The position numbers were made by a program, and so were the translations under genes. Of a DNA stretch of 64,000 nt, positions 17,081-26,241 are shown piece after piece; within the stretch, counting starts at the first letter, position 1, and every line of letters starts with the position of its first letter. Below the pieces are notes generated by a model. The model was not told the origin of the DNA. It was given only the letters and a program-made list of their open reading frames with translations, and made no database searches. The DNA is from Salinarchaeum laminariae. Its GTDB lineage: Archaea; Halobacteriota; Halobacteria; Halobacteriales; Salinarchaeaceae. Location: assembly GCF_023204835.1 (NCBI RefSeq), contig NZ_CP096270.1, forward strand, positions 992,001-1,056,000, written 5' to 3'.

Positions 17081-18193
17081 ATGAACGTTACCGACGTCTC
17101 GGCGATCCCCGTCGCGATGGACGTCCGCCCCGAGTCGGAGCCAGACGGACTCGCACCGTACGTCACCAACCACGGGCAGGTCGAGACGATGGAACGAATG
17201 CTGATCCGCGTCGACACCGACAGCGGCGTCACCGGATGGGGCGAGATGCGCTCCTCGCTCGCATTGGAGACGACCGCGAGCGTGATCGAACACGACGTCG
17301 CCGCCGAACTGATCGGCCGCTCGGTCGCCGACGTCGAGGCGTTCACGGACGACTTCTTCTATGAGTATCTGGACGTCGGCCCGTTCGTCGGCGGCGTGGA
17401 GATGGCGATGCACGACGCGCTCGGGAAGATCCGCGGCGTGCCCGTCCACGAGCTGCTCGGCGGGACGACCCGAGAGACGGTCGAGTTCGCGTACTGCGTC
17501 GGTATCCTCTCCCCAGAGGACTCTCGCGAGCACGCACGCCGCGCCCTCGAGGGCGGATTCTCCGTGCTCAAGACGAAGGCCGGCCGCGACTGGCGGGAGG
17601 ACGTCAACCGCATCCTCGCGATGGACGACGAGGCCGACGGCGAGCTCGCGTTCCGTCTCGACCCGAACCAGGGCTGGACGCCCGAGGAGGCCGTCCGCGT
17701 CGGCGCCGCACTGGAGGACGCGGGCGTCTACTGCCAGTATCTCGAACAGCCCGTTCGCATCGATAGCGTCGGGACGTACGAGTCGCTACGCCACCGCCTC
17801 CGCACGCCGGTTGCAATCAACGAGGACACCTACTTCGACAGGAATCTCTTCGAGCACGGCGCCGCCGGCGCCGTCGACTGCGCCGTGATCGACGTCGTGC
17901 CAGCGGGCGGGTTCCGCGCGGCGAAGCGGCTCGCCGGCGTCGCCGACGACGCGGGCATCTCCCTGGCCCACCACAACGCGTTCGACCTCGGGATCAAGAC
18001 CGCGGCCGTGTTGCACCTGACCGCGAGCACGCCCGCTATCAATCTACCGCCGGATACGATCTACTACGCCTGGGAAGACGACGTGATCACGGAGCCCTTC
18101 GAGGTGGAGGACGCGGAGATCGCGGTGCCGGACGGGCCGGGGCTGGGTGTAGAAGTGGACGAGGAGAAACTCGAAGAGTATCGGATCGATTGA
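17081..18193 (+). CDS. Mandelate racemase/muconate lactonizing (enolase superfamily) enzyme
   Basis: This 370-residue enzyme has an N-terminal capping domain (TDVSAIPVAM, GVTGWGEMRS) followed by the TIM barrel. The barrel shows KxK lysines in LKTKAG (about 164-166), the metal ligands Asp in FRLDPNQGW, Glu in LEQPV and Glu in INEDTYF, and the partner histidine region LAHHNAF. These place it in the MR/MLE family, possibly a sugar-acid dehydratase or cycloisomerase. The exact reaction cannot be read from the sequence. ATG 17081 directly precedes the first strand. It is not in an obvious catabolic operon; the next gene on the other strand encodes a cupin. Confidence 0.88.
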   Translation: MNVTDVSAIPVAMDVRPESEPDGLAPYVTNHGQVETMERMLIRVDTDSGVTGWGEMRSSLALETTASVIEHDVAAELIGRSVADVEAFTDDFFYEYLDVGPFVGGVEMAMHDALGKIRGVPVHELLGGTTRETVEFAYCVGILSPEDSREHARRALEGGFSVLKTKAGRDWREDVNRILAMDDEADGELAFRLDPNQGWTPEEAVRVGAALEDAGVYCQYLEQPVRIDSVGTYESLRHRLRTPVAINEDTYFDRNLFEHGAAGAVDCAVIDVVPAGGFRAAKRLAGVADDAGISLAHHNAFDLGIKTAAVLHLTASTPAINLPPDTIYYAWEDDVITEPFEVEDAEIAVPDGPGLGVEVDEEKLEEYRID

Positions 18194-18224
18194 GTCCCAC
18201 TCTCAGGATTCGTCGAACGCGATC

Positions 18225-18713
18225 TCACATCTGGAACTGTTCTCCACACTCCGTGCAGGTGAACTCGAAGCGGCCCTCATCGGTCATCCGCGTGCCGTGG
18301 GCTCGCTCTGCTTCGCACTCGCCGCAGTAGATGACCGACTCCAGGTCCTCCCAGTCGTGCTGGTAGCCGGGTGCGCCGATCGCCCAGCCGACGACATCCT
18401 CCTCGGCGTCCTCGGGATTGTACCCCTTCTGGAACTCGCCGGGTTCGAAGCGGATCACCTCGCCGGCGTCGACGATCTCGATGTCGCGCTCGCGCCCGAC
18501 CTCGAACTCGGCGGTGCCCGACTCGACGTAGAACAACTCTTCCTGATCGTGGTGGGTGTGGAGCCCGCCGGAGAAGGAGTCGCCCGGGGCGAGTTCGAAG
18601 TAGTTCATCGCGACGTGGTCGGCGTCGAGCGCCTTCGTGACCGGGCGGCGTACGTCGTGGACCTGCAGCGGATTCACCTCGATTTCGACATCGTCGATCG
18701 TGACTTTCTCCAT
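18225..18713 (-). CDS. Cupin-domain protein with C-terminal zinc-ribbon-like segment
   Basis: The protein is about 162 residues. The single cupin barrel contains GGLHTHHDQEELFYVESG (motif 1 with the His/Glu metal ligands) and PGEFQKGYNPED (motif 2 region). The last 45 residues hold two CxxC pairs, CGEC and CTEC, forming a probable zinc ribbon, a less common addition. Metal-bound small-molecule binding or isomerisation is plausible; the ligand is unknown. ATG 18713 (MEKVTIDD) is preferred, and ATG 18728 is an alternative. It is convergent with the enolase-superfamily gene, about 30 bases apart. Confidence 0.8.
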   Translation of the reverse strand: MEKVTIDDVEIEVNPLQVHDVRRPVTKALDADHVAMNYFELAPGDSFSGGLHTHHDQEELFYVESGTAEFEVGRERDIEIVDAGEVIRFEPGEFQKGYNPEDAEEDVVGWAIGAPGYQHDWEDLESVIYCGECEAERAHGTRMTDEGRFEFTCTECGEQFQM

Positions 18714-18764
18714 GAACTGTACGACCATCGGCAAGTTCAAAGAGGTATCGGCGAGCCCGGTGGA

Positions 18765-19265
18765 TCAGCTTCGCAGCTGTCCGAGGCCAGCCGACACGAG
18801 ATGACCGAGGGTCACGATCGTGACCAGACCTGCGCCTGCGCTCCCCAGGTAGAGACCGGTGCCGGGCGTCGCGGTCTCTGCGACTTGCTCGCCACCCACC
18901 AGGACGGCCTCCTGTCCGCCGCCGTGGAGCAGGAAGGCACTGAACGCGAACAGGAGGCTCGCGATCACGCCGAGAACTGCCGCGGGCAGGGACGACTTCC
19001 AGTCCCACCCGCGAGCCAGCGGGAGCCCGATAGCGACGCCCGCGAGGAGTAACGCGACCAGCAGCGTCTGCGAGGTCGCGACCGTCGCCGATTCTGGCGA
19101 GGAGAGGCCGTTCGAGAGGAGAACCTCCATCTTCCCGTCCTGCAGCAGCGACGCCGATCCACCCGAGTACGACATCCAGGGGAGTACGGTGCCGAGCGCT
19201 ACGAGGGCGCCGCTGACCACGGTCGCCTTGCCGGATTTCGGCAGTGATTGCCAATCGAGATCCAT
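18765..19265 (-). CDS. Four-TM membrane protein of unknown function
   Basis: This 166-residue protein starts at ATG 19265 (MDLDWQSLPKSGK). Four hydrophobic helices are visible (around GALVALGTVLPWMSY, LLVALLLAGVAIGLPLA, AAVLGVIASLLFAFSAFLL and AGAGLVTIVTLGHLVSAGL). A loop rich in Gly/Ser lies between helices 1 and 2, likely outside. An earlier ATG at 19325 would add 20 residues, but the AT-rich TTTATT element (minus strand) lies about 30 bases before 19265 and inside that extension, supporting the later, leaderless start. No family was recognised beyond haloarchaeal membrane proteins. Confidence 0.7.
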   Translation of the reverse strand: MDLDWQSLPKSGKATVVSGALVALGTVLPWMSYSGGSASLLQDGKMEVLLSNGLSSPESATVATSQTLLVALLLAGVAIGLPLARGWDWKSSLPAAVLGVIASLLFAFSAFLLHGGGQEAVLVGGEQVAETATPGTGLYLGSAGAGLVTIVTLGHLVSAGLGQLRS

Positions 19266-19411
19266 GCCGGCGATCCCGCCGTCATCCGAATAAACGTAAC
19301 GTTTGACGAAATATCGGTTAGACATCTAAGAATATCTCTCGCCAAAACGGCTGATTCTAGCTCCGCCGTTGGTAATCGAATCTGCGAGATATTCGGTACG
19401 CGTTCCGAAGG

Positions 19412-19425
19412 TTTAAATTAAATAA
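19412..19425 (+). promoter_or_regulatory. TATA-like promoter of the pilus-like operon
   Basis: TTTAAATTAAATAA lies about 21-34 bases before the ATG at 19446, preceded by a purine-rich BRE-like AAGG. It is the most AT-rich stretch in the region. The spacing predicts a leaderless transcript covering the seven overlapping genes to 26834. Confidence 0.65.
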
Positions 19426-19445
19426 CGTCACCACCAGTCATTACC

Positions 19446-21809
19446 ATGGCTACCACGGGGACAGCGGCAACACAGTCTACGAATCCCGCACCTGCCGTTC
19501 CAGCGCCGGTCCCGCCGGACGATCCCGACGCGTGGTACGCCCCGGACGTCCGCGAGCAGACCGAACTCTGTCCGGGCGTCGTCGCAACGATTTCCGCGAC
19601 CGACGACGGGTTCGCCTACCGCATTCGCGAGCCGGTGCTCTCCCCCGGCGACGAGGAGCGTCTCGCGAAAATCATGGACCACTTCGAGGGCGCGACGCTC
19701 TCGCGGCCACTTACGCGCGAGGGCACCCGCGAGCAGATCGCGGCAGGGTTCGAGGCGAAATACCGCCGTGCGATCGGACGGCTCGTCGACGCGACCGAGG
19801 AGAGCCTCCGGCGACTGCGCTACTACGCCCTCCGTGACCTCCGGTGTCTCGGTGAACTGACGCCGCTGGCACTCGACGAGTCGATCGAGGTCGCCGACGC
19901 CGCCGAAGACGCGCTGATCGTCCACACCGAGCATTACGCGCCGGCAGTCACCGAGCTCCCCGGCGATCCCGAGTTCCTCGATCGCTTCGTCAGCGAGCGA
20001 CTGAACACCTACACCGTCGCCTTTCGCGAGTTCGAGGTGCCAGTCGTCGTCTACCACGAACACCTCATCGGTTCCGACGCGTTCACGACGAAGTACGCCG
20101 TCAGGGAGCCGGATCTGCTGCCCGGCGACGAGCAGCTCGTCGAGGAGTGCAAGACCCGCGTCTGGGAGACGAACGTCGACGGCGTGGTCGAGGACCGCGG
20201 GGCGTTCGTTCGCGAGCGCGCCCGGCTGGTCCTCTCTCGGCTCCTCACTGCCCGAAACACCCGAGCGTGGTTCGACGCGACCCGCTACCGCGTCCGCTCC
20301 GCGCTCTCGACGTACGACCTCGCCGTTCCGCCGATCGACGACCGATTCGCCGAGGATCGCCTCGAGGATCTCGTCTACTACGTCCTCCGGGACTACGTCG
20401 GCGAGGGGAAGCTGACGGTCCCGATCCGGGACGTCAATCTCGAGGACATCGAGGCGAACCGGGTCGGCGAGCGGGTGAAGGTCGTCCCCAGATCCGCCGT
20501 CTCACACGACCGCCGGATGCCGACAAACCTCACCTTCGAGGACGAGACGGAGTTCGTCAACGTCGTCCGCCAGCTCGCCGCCGCGGACGGCGTCGAACTC
20601 AACGCCGCAAACCCCAGCGCGAAGGTCAATCTCGCGCCGGAGGGCGTGGACGACGACGTGACGATCCGCTGTGCGGTCGCGCTACCGGTCATCAGCGAGG
20701 ACGGCCCGCACGTCTCGATTCGCAAGCAGGCGCCGGAAGCCATGACGCCCGTCGACCTGCTCGAGGCCGGGTCGATCTCGCCGGAGCTGGTCGCACTGCT
20801 GTGGCAGCTCTACGAACACCGCTGTGTCGTCCTGTTTTCGGGGCCGACAGGCGCGGGAAAAACGACGTTGATGAACGCGCATATGCCGTTCGTCAGGTTC
20901 GAAGATCGCCCGATCTCCATCGACGAGGGCTCCCGGGAGGTCCGGCTTCCACACGAGACTGGCGTCTCGCTCACGACGCGCGACCACGAGGACGACTACA
21001 AGCGCGTCACGATGGCGGACCTCATGACGGAGTGTAACTATCTGAATCCGGATATCGAGGTCATTGCGGAAATCAACACGCCGGCCTCCTTCGAGACGTT
21101 CGGCGAGACGCTCAATACCGGCCACGGGCTCGTCGGTACGACGCACGCCGAGGACGTCGAGAAGCTGGTCAATCGCGTCGTCGAACAGGGGCTCCCGCCG
21201 TATCTCCTCCGGGAGATCGACCTCGTCGTCTTCCCGAAACACGTCGACGGCGAGCGGTACGTCGGCGAGGTGATCGAGTTCCTCGGCGACGACGCCTACA
21301 AGACCGTCGGCGGCGTCCGCGGCGCGATCGAGAAGGGGAACTCGACGGTCTACTGGAACCGGGTCGCCGAACGCGATCCGACCGGCTCGTTCCACCTCAA
21401 CTACGACCACCCGGAACTTCCGACCGACGACCGCCGCGGTGGCGACGTCGCGATCGGTGAGCGACTCGAACGGTCGGCTTTCGACCCTCCCGAGGAGCGA
21501 GCCCACAGCGCCGACGCCCCGCCGAGCGGTTCTCCCGGAGACGCGACCGATACCGGTACCCCTACGCCAACGGACGACGCTGACGAAGCAGCGCCGAGCT
21601 GCGACGTTCGGGTCTTCCACCGCATCGCGGACCGAACCGACCGGCCCGTACAGGCCGTCGAAGCGGAGTTTCACCGCAAGCTTCGGTACGTTCGCTACTT
21701 CCAGCGGGAGGGGCTCGACGACTTCGACGAGCTGTTCGCGTTCGTCGCAGACCTGGAGACCAACGAGGCCGCCACCGTCGAACGACTGCGGCGCCGGGGT
21801 GAGTCGTGA
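19446..21809 (+). CDS. Type II/IV secretion-system (pilus/archaellum-like) ATPase
   Basis: This 787-residue secretion ATPase has a large N-terminal domain (to about 400) with repeated LCPGVVATIS and LSPGDEE elements. The motor core follows: Walker A GPTGAGKTT at about 466-474, an Asp-box-like stretch IDEGSREVRLPH, Walker B EVIAEI, and the His box TTHAED. The C-terminal 120 residues form an acidic Pro/Asp linker followed by a helical segment. It powers assembly of type IV pilus-like filaments at the cytoplasmic membrane. Its stop codon overlaps the GTG of the platform-protein gene. It is distinct from FlaI: no archaellum genes are nearby. Confidence 0.9.
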   Translation: MATTGTAATQSTNPAPAVPAPVPPDDPDAWYAPDVREQTELCPGVVATISATDDGFAYRIREPVLSPGDEERLAKIMDHFEGATLSRPLTREGTREQIAAGFEAKYRRAIGRLVDATEESLRRLRYYALRDLRCLGELTPLALDESIEVADAAEDALIVHTEHYAPAVTELPGDPEFLDRFVSERLNTYTVAFREFEVPVVVYHEHLIGSDAFTTKYAVREPDLLPGDEQLVEECKTRVWETNVDGVVEDRGAFVRERARLVLSRLLTARNTRAWFDATRYRVRSALSTYDLAVPPIDDRFAEDRLEDLVYYVLRDYVGEGKLTVPIRDVNLEDIEANRVGERVKVVPRSAVSHDRRMPTNLTFEDETEFVNVVRQLAAADGVELNAANPSAKVNLAPEGVDDDVTIRCAVALPVISEDGPHVSIRKQAPEAMTPVDLLEAGSISPELVALLWQLYEHRCVVLFSGPTGAGKTTLMNAHMPFVRFEDRPISIDEGSREVRLPHETGVSLTTRDHEDDYKRVTMADLMTECNYLNPDIEVIAEINTPASFETFGETLNTGHGLVGTTHAEDVEKLVNRVVEQGLPPYLLREIDLVVFPKHVDGERYVGEVIEFLGDDAYKTVGGVRGAIEKGNSTVYWNRVAERDPTGSFHLNYDHPELPTDDRRGGDVAIGERLERSAFDPPEERAHSADAPPSGSPGDATDTGTPTPTDDADEAAPSCDVRVFHRIADRTDRPVQAVEAEFHRKLRYVRYFQREGLDDFDELFAFVADLETNEAATVERLRRRGES

Positions 21810-23758
21810 CCGCCGACCCAACCGACGACCCGCCAGCCCGAAGCGACGGCGGCCAGCCGACGGACGCGGTCAACGCGGCTCACGCTGCGGCTGCCGCCGA
21901 GAGCGACGGGCGCGACGCCGGGAGCGGCGTCGGCCTCTCGCTCCTCGATCGTGCGCTCTACGCCCTGTTCTCTCGCCACGCCGACAGCGGTCGCCACGCT
22001 GGCGACCGGGCCACCTACCGCGGCACCGACGTCTCGACCAGCTTCGGCGTCTTCGTCGCCCGGCTCTACGGCCTCTCCTGGATCGTCTTCCTCCTCGGTG
22101 TCGCGTTCGCGACGGTCGTCGTAGCGGCGCTGTTGCCCGAACAGATCGCCGCGACGCAAGCAGCACTGCCGACCGGCAGCCGGGGCGTCGCCGCGATCGT
22201 CCTTGCGTTGCCGGCGGCGGCTCTGCTCAAGCGGGGCTCCATTCGCGCAGGCGGACGCTATCTGAAGCTACGTGCCGCGGCTCGCGCGTCGAACATCGAG
22301 CGCACGCTTCCGGGTGCCGTCCGCTACCTTCGGGTGCTATCGACGGGCAGCGACGATCTACGCGGAATGTTTCGGAAGGTAGCGAACAACCGCGAGGCGT
22401 ACGGCCACACCTCCGTCGCGTTCCGAACCGCACTCAACAAAGCGACGCTGACGGGGAGTCTCGGCGAAGGGTTGCGGATCGTCGCCCGGGACACGCCCTC
22501 CCGGGATACGCTCGCTCCCTTCCTCCTGAAGTTCCGCGAACACGCCAGCCAGGGCCAGGAGGAGCTGACCTCCTACCTGCGAATGGAGGCGCGGATGCTC
22601 TCCCATCGGCAATCGCGGGCACGACAGCGTCGACAGGACTTCCTCGAACTGCTCGCCGAGCTGTTCATCGTCATGCTCGTGTTGCCGGCGCTGCTGGTGA
22701 TCGTGATCTCCGTCCTGAGCGTGCTTTCGACCGGTCTCTCCGGCACCCTTTCGACGCCCTTTGGCTCGATCACGCTTCGGGCCCTCGTGATCTACTCGAG
22801 TGCGGTGCTTGTGCTCATCGTCGGGTTGGCGGCGTCGATGGCCGTCGAGAGCCTCCGGCCACCGGGACAGACTCGCGTCTACGAGCGACCGGCGACGATG
22901 GCAGAGACGCTCGCTCGTGCGACGACCAATCCGGCCTGCGCGATCGTGTTCGCGCTCCCGATCGCAGCCGGGATCGCGATTGTCCTCGTCGCTGCCGGGT
23001 TCGATCCGCTGAACGTCCTGCTGTTGAGTTACGCAGCGGGTGTGATCCCGGTCGGCGTCATCTCCATCCGCAGATCGCGGATCGACGACGCGAAAGACCG
23101 GGAGATCAAGGACTTCGTTCACGCCGTCTCCGGACACGTCGCGCTCGGCAGACCGTTCTCGGAGGCGGTCGGCATCGTCGCGCGGGAGGTCGATCTCGGC
23201 CCACTGGATCCCGACGTCGCGGATCTCGCCTTCAACTCTCGGCTCACGACCCACGACGGTGACCTCCGCAGCGAGGCGCTCGATCGGTTCGTCGAGCGCG
23301 TCGGGACGCCGCTGGCCGAGCAGACGATCGGTCTCGTCACCGGTGCGCTGGACTCCGGCGGAGACGTCGAAGACGTGTTCGACGCACTCCAGACCGAGGT
23401 CGGTCGCCTCCACCACGAGAAACAGGCGCTGAGATCCTCGATGCAGGTCTACGTCGCGGTCGGCTGGACGACGGCGCTCCTGATCGTCGGGATCACGATC
23501 GCAGTCAACAGCTACGTCATCGACGGATTCACGCAGCTCTCGGCGGTTTCGGAGGTCGACGGTTCGATCGGGTTCGACGCCGGCGCGGTCGATCTCGACG
23601 CGATGCGGTTTCGTTTCTACGTCGTCACCCAGTGCACGCTGGTCGCCTGTGGGTGGTTCGCCGGCGTCGCGAACCGCGGGCGGTACGAGGGGCTGTTGCA
23701 CTCCGGCCTGCTCGTTTTGCTGGGCTATCTGATCTTCCGCGGGGTGGGAATGGCGTGA
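21806..23758 (+). CDS. Type II secretion system F family platform protein (PilC/TadC-like)
   Basis: This 650-residue membrane protein has two T2SSF-like halves. An Ala/Asp-rich cytoplasmic N-terminus precedes the first helices (LSWIVFLLGVAFATVVVAALL). The conserved cytoplasmic helical bundles contain PGAVRYLRVLSTGSDDLRGM and VHAVSGHVALGRPFSEAV. The EEL-type helices, LLAELFIVMLVLPALLVIVIS and further TM segments follow, and the C-terminus is hydrophobic. It anchors the ATPase and pilin subunits in the membrane. GTG 21806 gives a four-base overlap with the ATPase gene, and its stop overlaps the next gene's GTG. Confidence 0.88.
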   Translation: MTADPTDDPPARSDGGQPTDAVNAAHAAAAAESDGRDAGSGVGLSLLDRALYALFSRHADSGRHAGDRATYRGTDVSTSFGVFVARLYGLSWIVFLLGVAFATVVVAALLPEQIAATQAALPTGSRGVAAIVLALPAAALLKRGSIRAGGRYLKLRAAARASNIERTLPGAVRYLRVLSTGSDDLRGMFRKVANNREAYGHTSVAFRTALNKATLTGSLGEGLRIVARDTPSRDTLAPFLLKFREHASQGQEELTSYLRMEARMLSHRQSRARQRRQDFLELLAELFIVMLVLPALLVIVISVLSVLSTGLSGTLSTPFGSITLRALVIYSSAVLVLIVGLAASMAVESLRPPGQTRVYERPATMAETLARATTNPACAIVFALPIAAGIAIVLVAAGFDPLNVLLLSYAAGVIPVGVISIRRSRIDDAKDREIKDFVHAVSGHVALGRPFSEAVGIVAREVDLGPLDPDVADLAFNSRLTTHDGDLRSEALDRFVERVGTPLAEQTIGLVTGALDSGGDVEDVFDALQTEVGRLHHEKQALRSSMQVYVAVGWTTALLIVGITIAVNSYVIDGFTQLSAVSEVDGSIGFDAGAVDLDAMRFRFYVVTQCTLVACGWFAGVANRGRYEGLLHSGLLVLLGYLIFRGVGMA

Positions 23759-24570
23759 GCCGGCGTCGCGACGTTGGCGGTCGCTGCACCGATCGACGCG
23801 CCGCCGACGCAGGATCGGATCGCTCTCGCGCCTGGAACCGCGCGCAGTCCCATATCGTCGGCGTCAGTCTCATGATCGGACTGACGGTGCTGGCTCTGGG
23901 TGGGCTCACCGTCGCGATCGGAACTGTCGTCGATTCGGGCGCCAGCGACGCGGAGGCAAATCGCGTCGCCGAGGCGATGACGATCGTCGCCGAGCCGGGT
24001 GACGTGATCGGGACGGCCGAGGCAGAGCTACGCTTCGGCGACGGATCGTTGACCACGGAGCGTCGCACGATCCGCGTCATCGACGCGAGCGACGGCAGCG
24101 TGATCGAACGCGTCGACTCGGACGTACTGGTCTACACCGTCGACGACTACACCGTCGTCGGCGGGAACGGAGCCGTCCTTCGCAGCGCCGGCAGCGGCGC
24201 GACGATGGTCGAGCGGCCGTCGGTCGTCGCCGATCGCGGGAGCTCCGGCGTTCTGTTGCTCGGTGCGCCGGAGATCGACGCAGAGAACGTCTCCTTCGGG
24301 ACGAACGGGCAGGCGCGCGTGACTCTCCGGGCGGCGGTGTCCCACCAGCGGCTGGATCTCGGCGAGCGCACCGTTCGGCTCGCCGTTCAGACGGCCTATC
24401 CCCGTGCGTGGGCCGAATTCTTCGAGCGAAAGGGAGCGACGGTCGTGAACCGATCCCGGACGTTCACAGAGGACGGCGCCGACGCCGAGTCGAGCGTCGT
24501 CGCGGAGTTCTCCGGCCAGCGACGGACGTATCTCGTCGTTCACCAGACGGATCTGGAGGTGCTGCCGTGA
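23755..24570 (+). CDS. Pilin-like/membrane-anchored component of the pilus operon (gene 3)
   Basis: The 271-residue product starts at GTG 23755, overlapping the platform-protein stop. After about 30 basic residues comes AQSHIVGVSLMIGLTVLALG and further hydrophobic residues, a prepilin-like N-terminal segment with Gln-Ser before the hydrophobic helix. A DAEANRVAEAMTIVAEPGD helix and a beta-rich extracellular domain follow (FGDGSLTTERRTIRV, VVGGNGAVLRSAGSG). This architecture fits a minor pilin or filament-tip protein of archaeal type IV pili. The longest open frame extends upstream into the previous gene and is not used. No characterised relative was recognised. Confidence 0.72.
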   Translation: MSRRRDVGGRCTDRRAADAGSDRSRAWNRAQSHIVGVSLMIGLTVLALGGLTVAIGTVVDSGASDAEANRVAEAMTIVAEPGDVIGTAEAELRFGDGSLTTERRTIRVIDASDGSVIERVDSDVLVYTVDDYTVVGGNGAVLRSAGSGATMVERPSVVADRGSSGVLLLGAPEIDAENVSFGTNGQARVTLRAAVSHQRLDLGERTVRLAVQTAYPRAWAEFFERKGATVVNRSRTFTEDGADAESSVVAEFSGQRRTYLVVHQTDLEVLP

Positions 24571-25049
24571 CTCGCGGACCGAAGCGAGGCGGATGCGAGT
24601 GGGACCACGATAGGGCAGTATCGGCAGTCGTCGGCAAGTCGCTGGAGGCGGGGATCGTCGTCCTCTACATCTCGACGATGGTCGGCGTCCTCTACGGTGG
24701 CGTCGTTCCGGAGTACCAGGCGACGACGGGCGAGGAACTCGGCGAGCGTGTGCTGGCAGAGAGCGTGCTCGAGGTCCAGACCGCAGTGCCGGCCGATTCG
24801 AAGGCGACCGGGACCACCCGTCACCAACTTCCGCGAACGATCGACGACGAGCTCTACAGAATCGTCGCGTCGAACGACTCGCTCAGACTTGTCCACGACA
24901 CCGCCGCGATCAGTACGACGATCCCGCTCCGACTGCCGTCGGACGTCCAGCGCGTCGAGGGCGAGTGGCGAAGCAGTGCGCCGGCCGTGGTCACCGTCGA
25001 GCAGACGTCCAGCGGCCGCGTCGTCAGGTTGGAGGCGGGATCGGCGTGA
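24567..25049 (+). CDS. Pilin-like/membrane-anchored component of the pilus operon (gene 4)
   Basis: This 160-residue protein starts at GTG 24567, overlapping the previous stop. The N-terminus (DRAVSAVVGKSLEAGIVVLYISTMVG, split here as a charged lead and one hydrophobic helix) matches the archaeal prepilin pattern. The exterior part has EELGERVLAESVLEVQTAV, then beta strands ending GRVVRLEAGSA. Its small size and position suggest a pseudopilin. Function is inferred only from the operon. Confidence 0.7.
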   Translation: MTRGPKRGGCEWDHDRAVSAVVGKSLEAGIVVLYISTMVGVLYGGVVPEYQATTGEELGERVLAESVLEVQTAVPADSKATGTTRHQLPRTIDDELYRIVASNDSLRLVHDTAAISTTIPLRLPSDVQRVEGEWRSSAPAVVTVEQTSSGRVVRLEAGSA

Positions 25050-25801
25050 GCCGCGGGTTCGAACCGAACGAACCGATATCGACGCTTGCCGGCGACGATC
25101 GGGGACTGTCGACGCTCCTCTCGCTCGTCGCGGCGATCACTGTCGTCACGATCACGCTCGCCGGGACGATGGTGATCGTCGAGGACGCGTTCCGGGACAC
25201 GCGCCGTGGCGACGCCGAACGCGTGACCGCGATCCAGGCCAGCGACCGACTCGTCGCGGCCGGCGGGCCGATCGCGGTCTCACAGAACGTCCTCGCGGCC
25301 GACGAACTCGATTCGCTCTCCGCCGCGGATCTGCGGCAGGTCGGCGCCACCGACAGATTCGAAATGGCAGTCGCCGTCGACGGTGATCGTATCGCCGCCG
25401 TCGGCGATCCAGGTGGCGGCCACGTCGTTCGCAGGATCGCACTCGTCCAGTCGAGCGAGCGCGTCGAACGGACGCCGGTGCTGGTCGGTACCGATCCCGG
25501 CGTCACCCTCCCCGTCCGGACCGACGCCGTCGAGCTGACGATCGATCCGCCCTCGAGCACGACGGTGACCGAAGTTCGTTCCGGCGATCGCGTCGTGCTC
25601 GCCGACGGCGGCGGGCTCGAGGGCACCTACGACGTCCTGACTTCGCCGTACCGAACGCTGTCTCTCGAGTTCGAGACCACCGGTCCACTCGACACCGGCG
25701 ACGTCGAGATCGCCTACCAGTCGACGGATAGCGACCGGGTGATCCTCGCAGTCACGGTCGACGACACGGAACGAGCGTCCGGCGGAGGTGCGTCGGTGTG
25801 A
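25046..25801 (+). CDS. Pilin-like/membrane-anchored component of the pilus operon (gene 5)
   Basis: This 251-residue protein starts at GTG 25046 with a four-base overlap. A short leader, DDRGLSTLLSLVAAITVVTI and the following helix form a prepilin-like anchor. The external region is Asp-rich and beta-predicted, with ASDRLVAAGGPIAVSQNVL and paired strands such as GDRIAAVGDPGGGHVVRRI. There are no cysteines and no recognised enzymatic motif. It probably is a minor filament subunit or assembly factor, as its neighbours are. Confidence 0.7.
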   Translation: MSRGFEPNEPISTLAGDDRGLSTLLSLVAAITVVTITLAGTMVIVEDAFRDTRRGDAERVTAIQASDRLVAAGGPIAVSQNVLAADELDSLSAADLRQVGATDRFEMAVAVDGDRIAAVGDPGGGHVVRRIALVQSSERVERTPVLVGTDPGVTLPVRTDAVELTIDPPSSTTVTEVRSGDRVVLADGGGLEGTYDVLTSPYRTLSLEFETTGPLDTGDVEIAYQSTDSDRVILAVTVDDTERASGGGASV

Positions 25802-26241
25802 CTGGCGGCTCGCCCCGACGTATCGGTAGGGCAGCGACCGATCGCGCACAGCTCTCGATGCCGGTCGTCGAGGCAGGAATCGGCGTCGTGATGATCCTCT
25901 CGCTGGCTGCGCTCGTCGCGATCGGTACGCCGGCGCCCCCGGCCGACGATCCCCAGCTCGACGTGTACGCCGAGGACGTCGGAATGGTGCTGGCAGAGGA
26001 GCCGCCGCGCCACGGCGGCACGACCCGTCTCGACGAACTGACCCGCTCGCAGACGAGCTTCGATCGGGAGGCTCCCGCGCTCGAACAGCGCGTGGAGTCG
26101 CTCCTTCCGGCGAACCTCCTCTATCGGATCGAGACTCCCCACGGCGCAGTCGGGTTCGAACGGCCAACCGGCGCGGTGGCCGGTGCGTCGACGGTGACGA
26201 CCCAGCACGGCGAGGTTCGAATCGAGGTGTGGCACCCGTGA
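25798..26241 (+). CDS. Pilin-like/membrane-anchored component of the pilus operon (gene 6)
   Basis: This 147-residue protein starts at GTG 25798, overlapping gene 5. The N-terminus has Arg-rich residues, then AQLSMPVVEAGIGVVMILSL and a short hydrophobic run before PAPPADDPQLD, resembling a prepilin helix containing the Glu near position +5 seen in pseudopilins (VVEAG). The rest is a helix-rich exterior with LPANLLYRIETPHGAVGFERP. Its role is inferred from context. Confidence 0.7.
   Translation: MTGGSPRRIGRAATDRAQLSMPVVEAGIGVVMILSLAALVAIGTPAPPADDPQLDVYAEDVGMVLAEEPPRHGGTTRLDELTRSQTSFDREAPALEQRVESLLPANLLYRIETPHGAVGFERPTGAVAGASTVTTQHGEVRIEVWHP

Noticed and set aside
26229-26240. Earlier GTG start for the last pilus-operon gene
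   Set aside because: GTG at 26238 gives the same four-base overlap pattern as all other genes of the operon.
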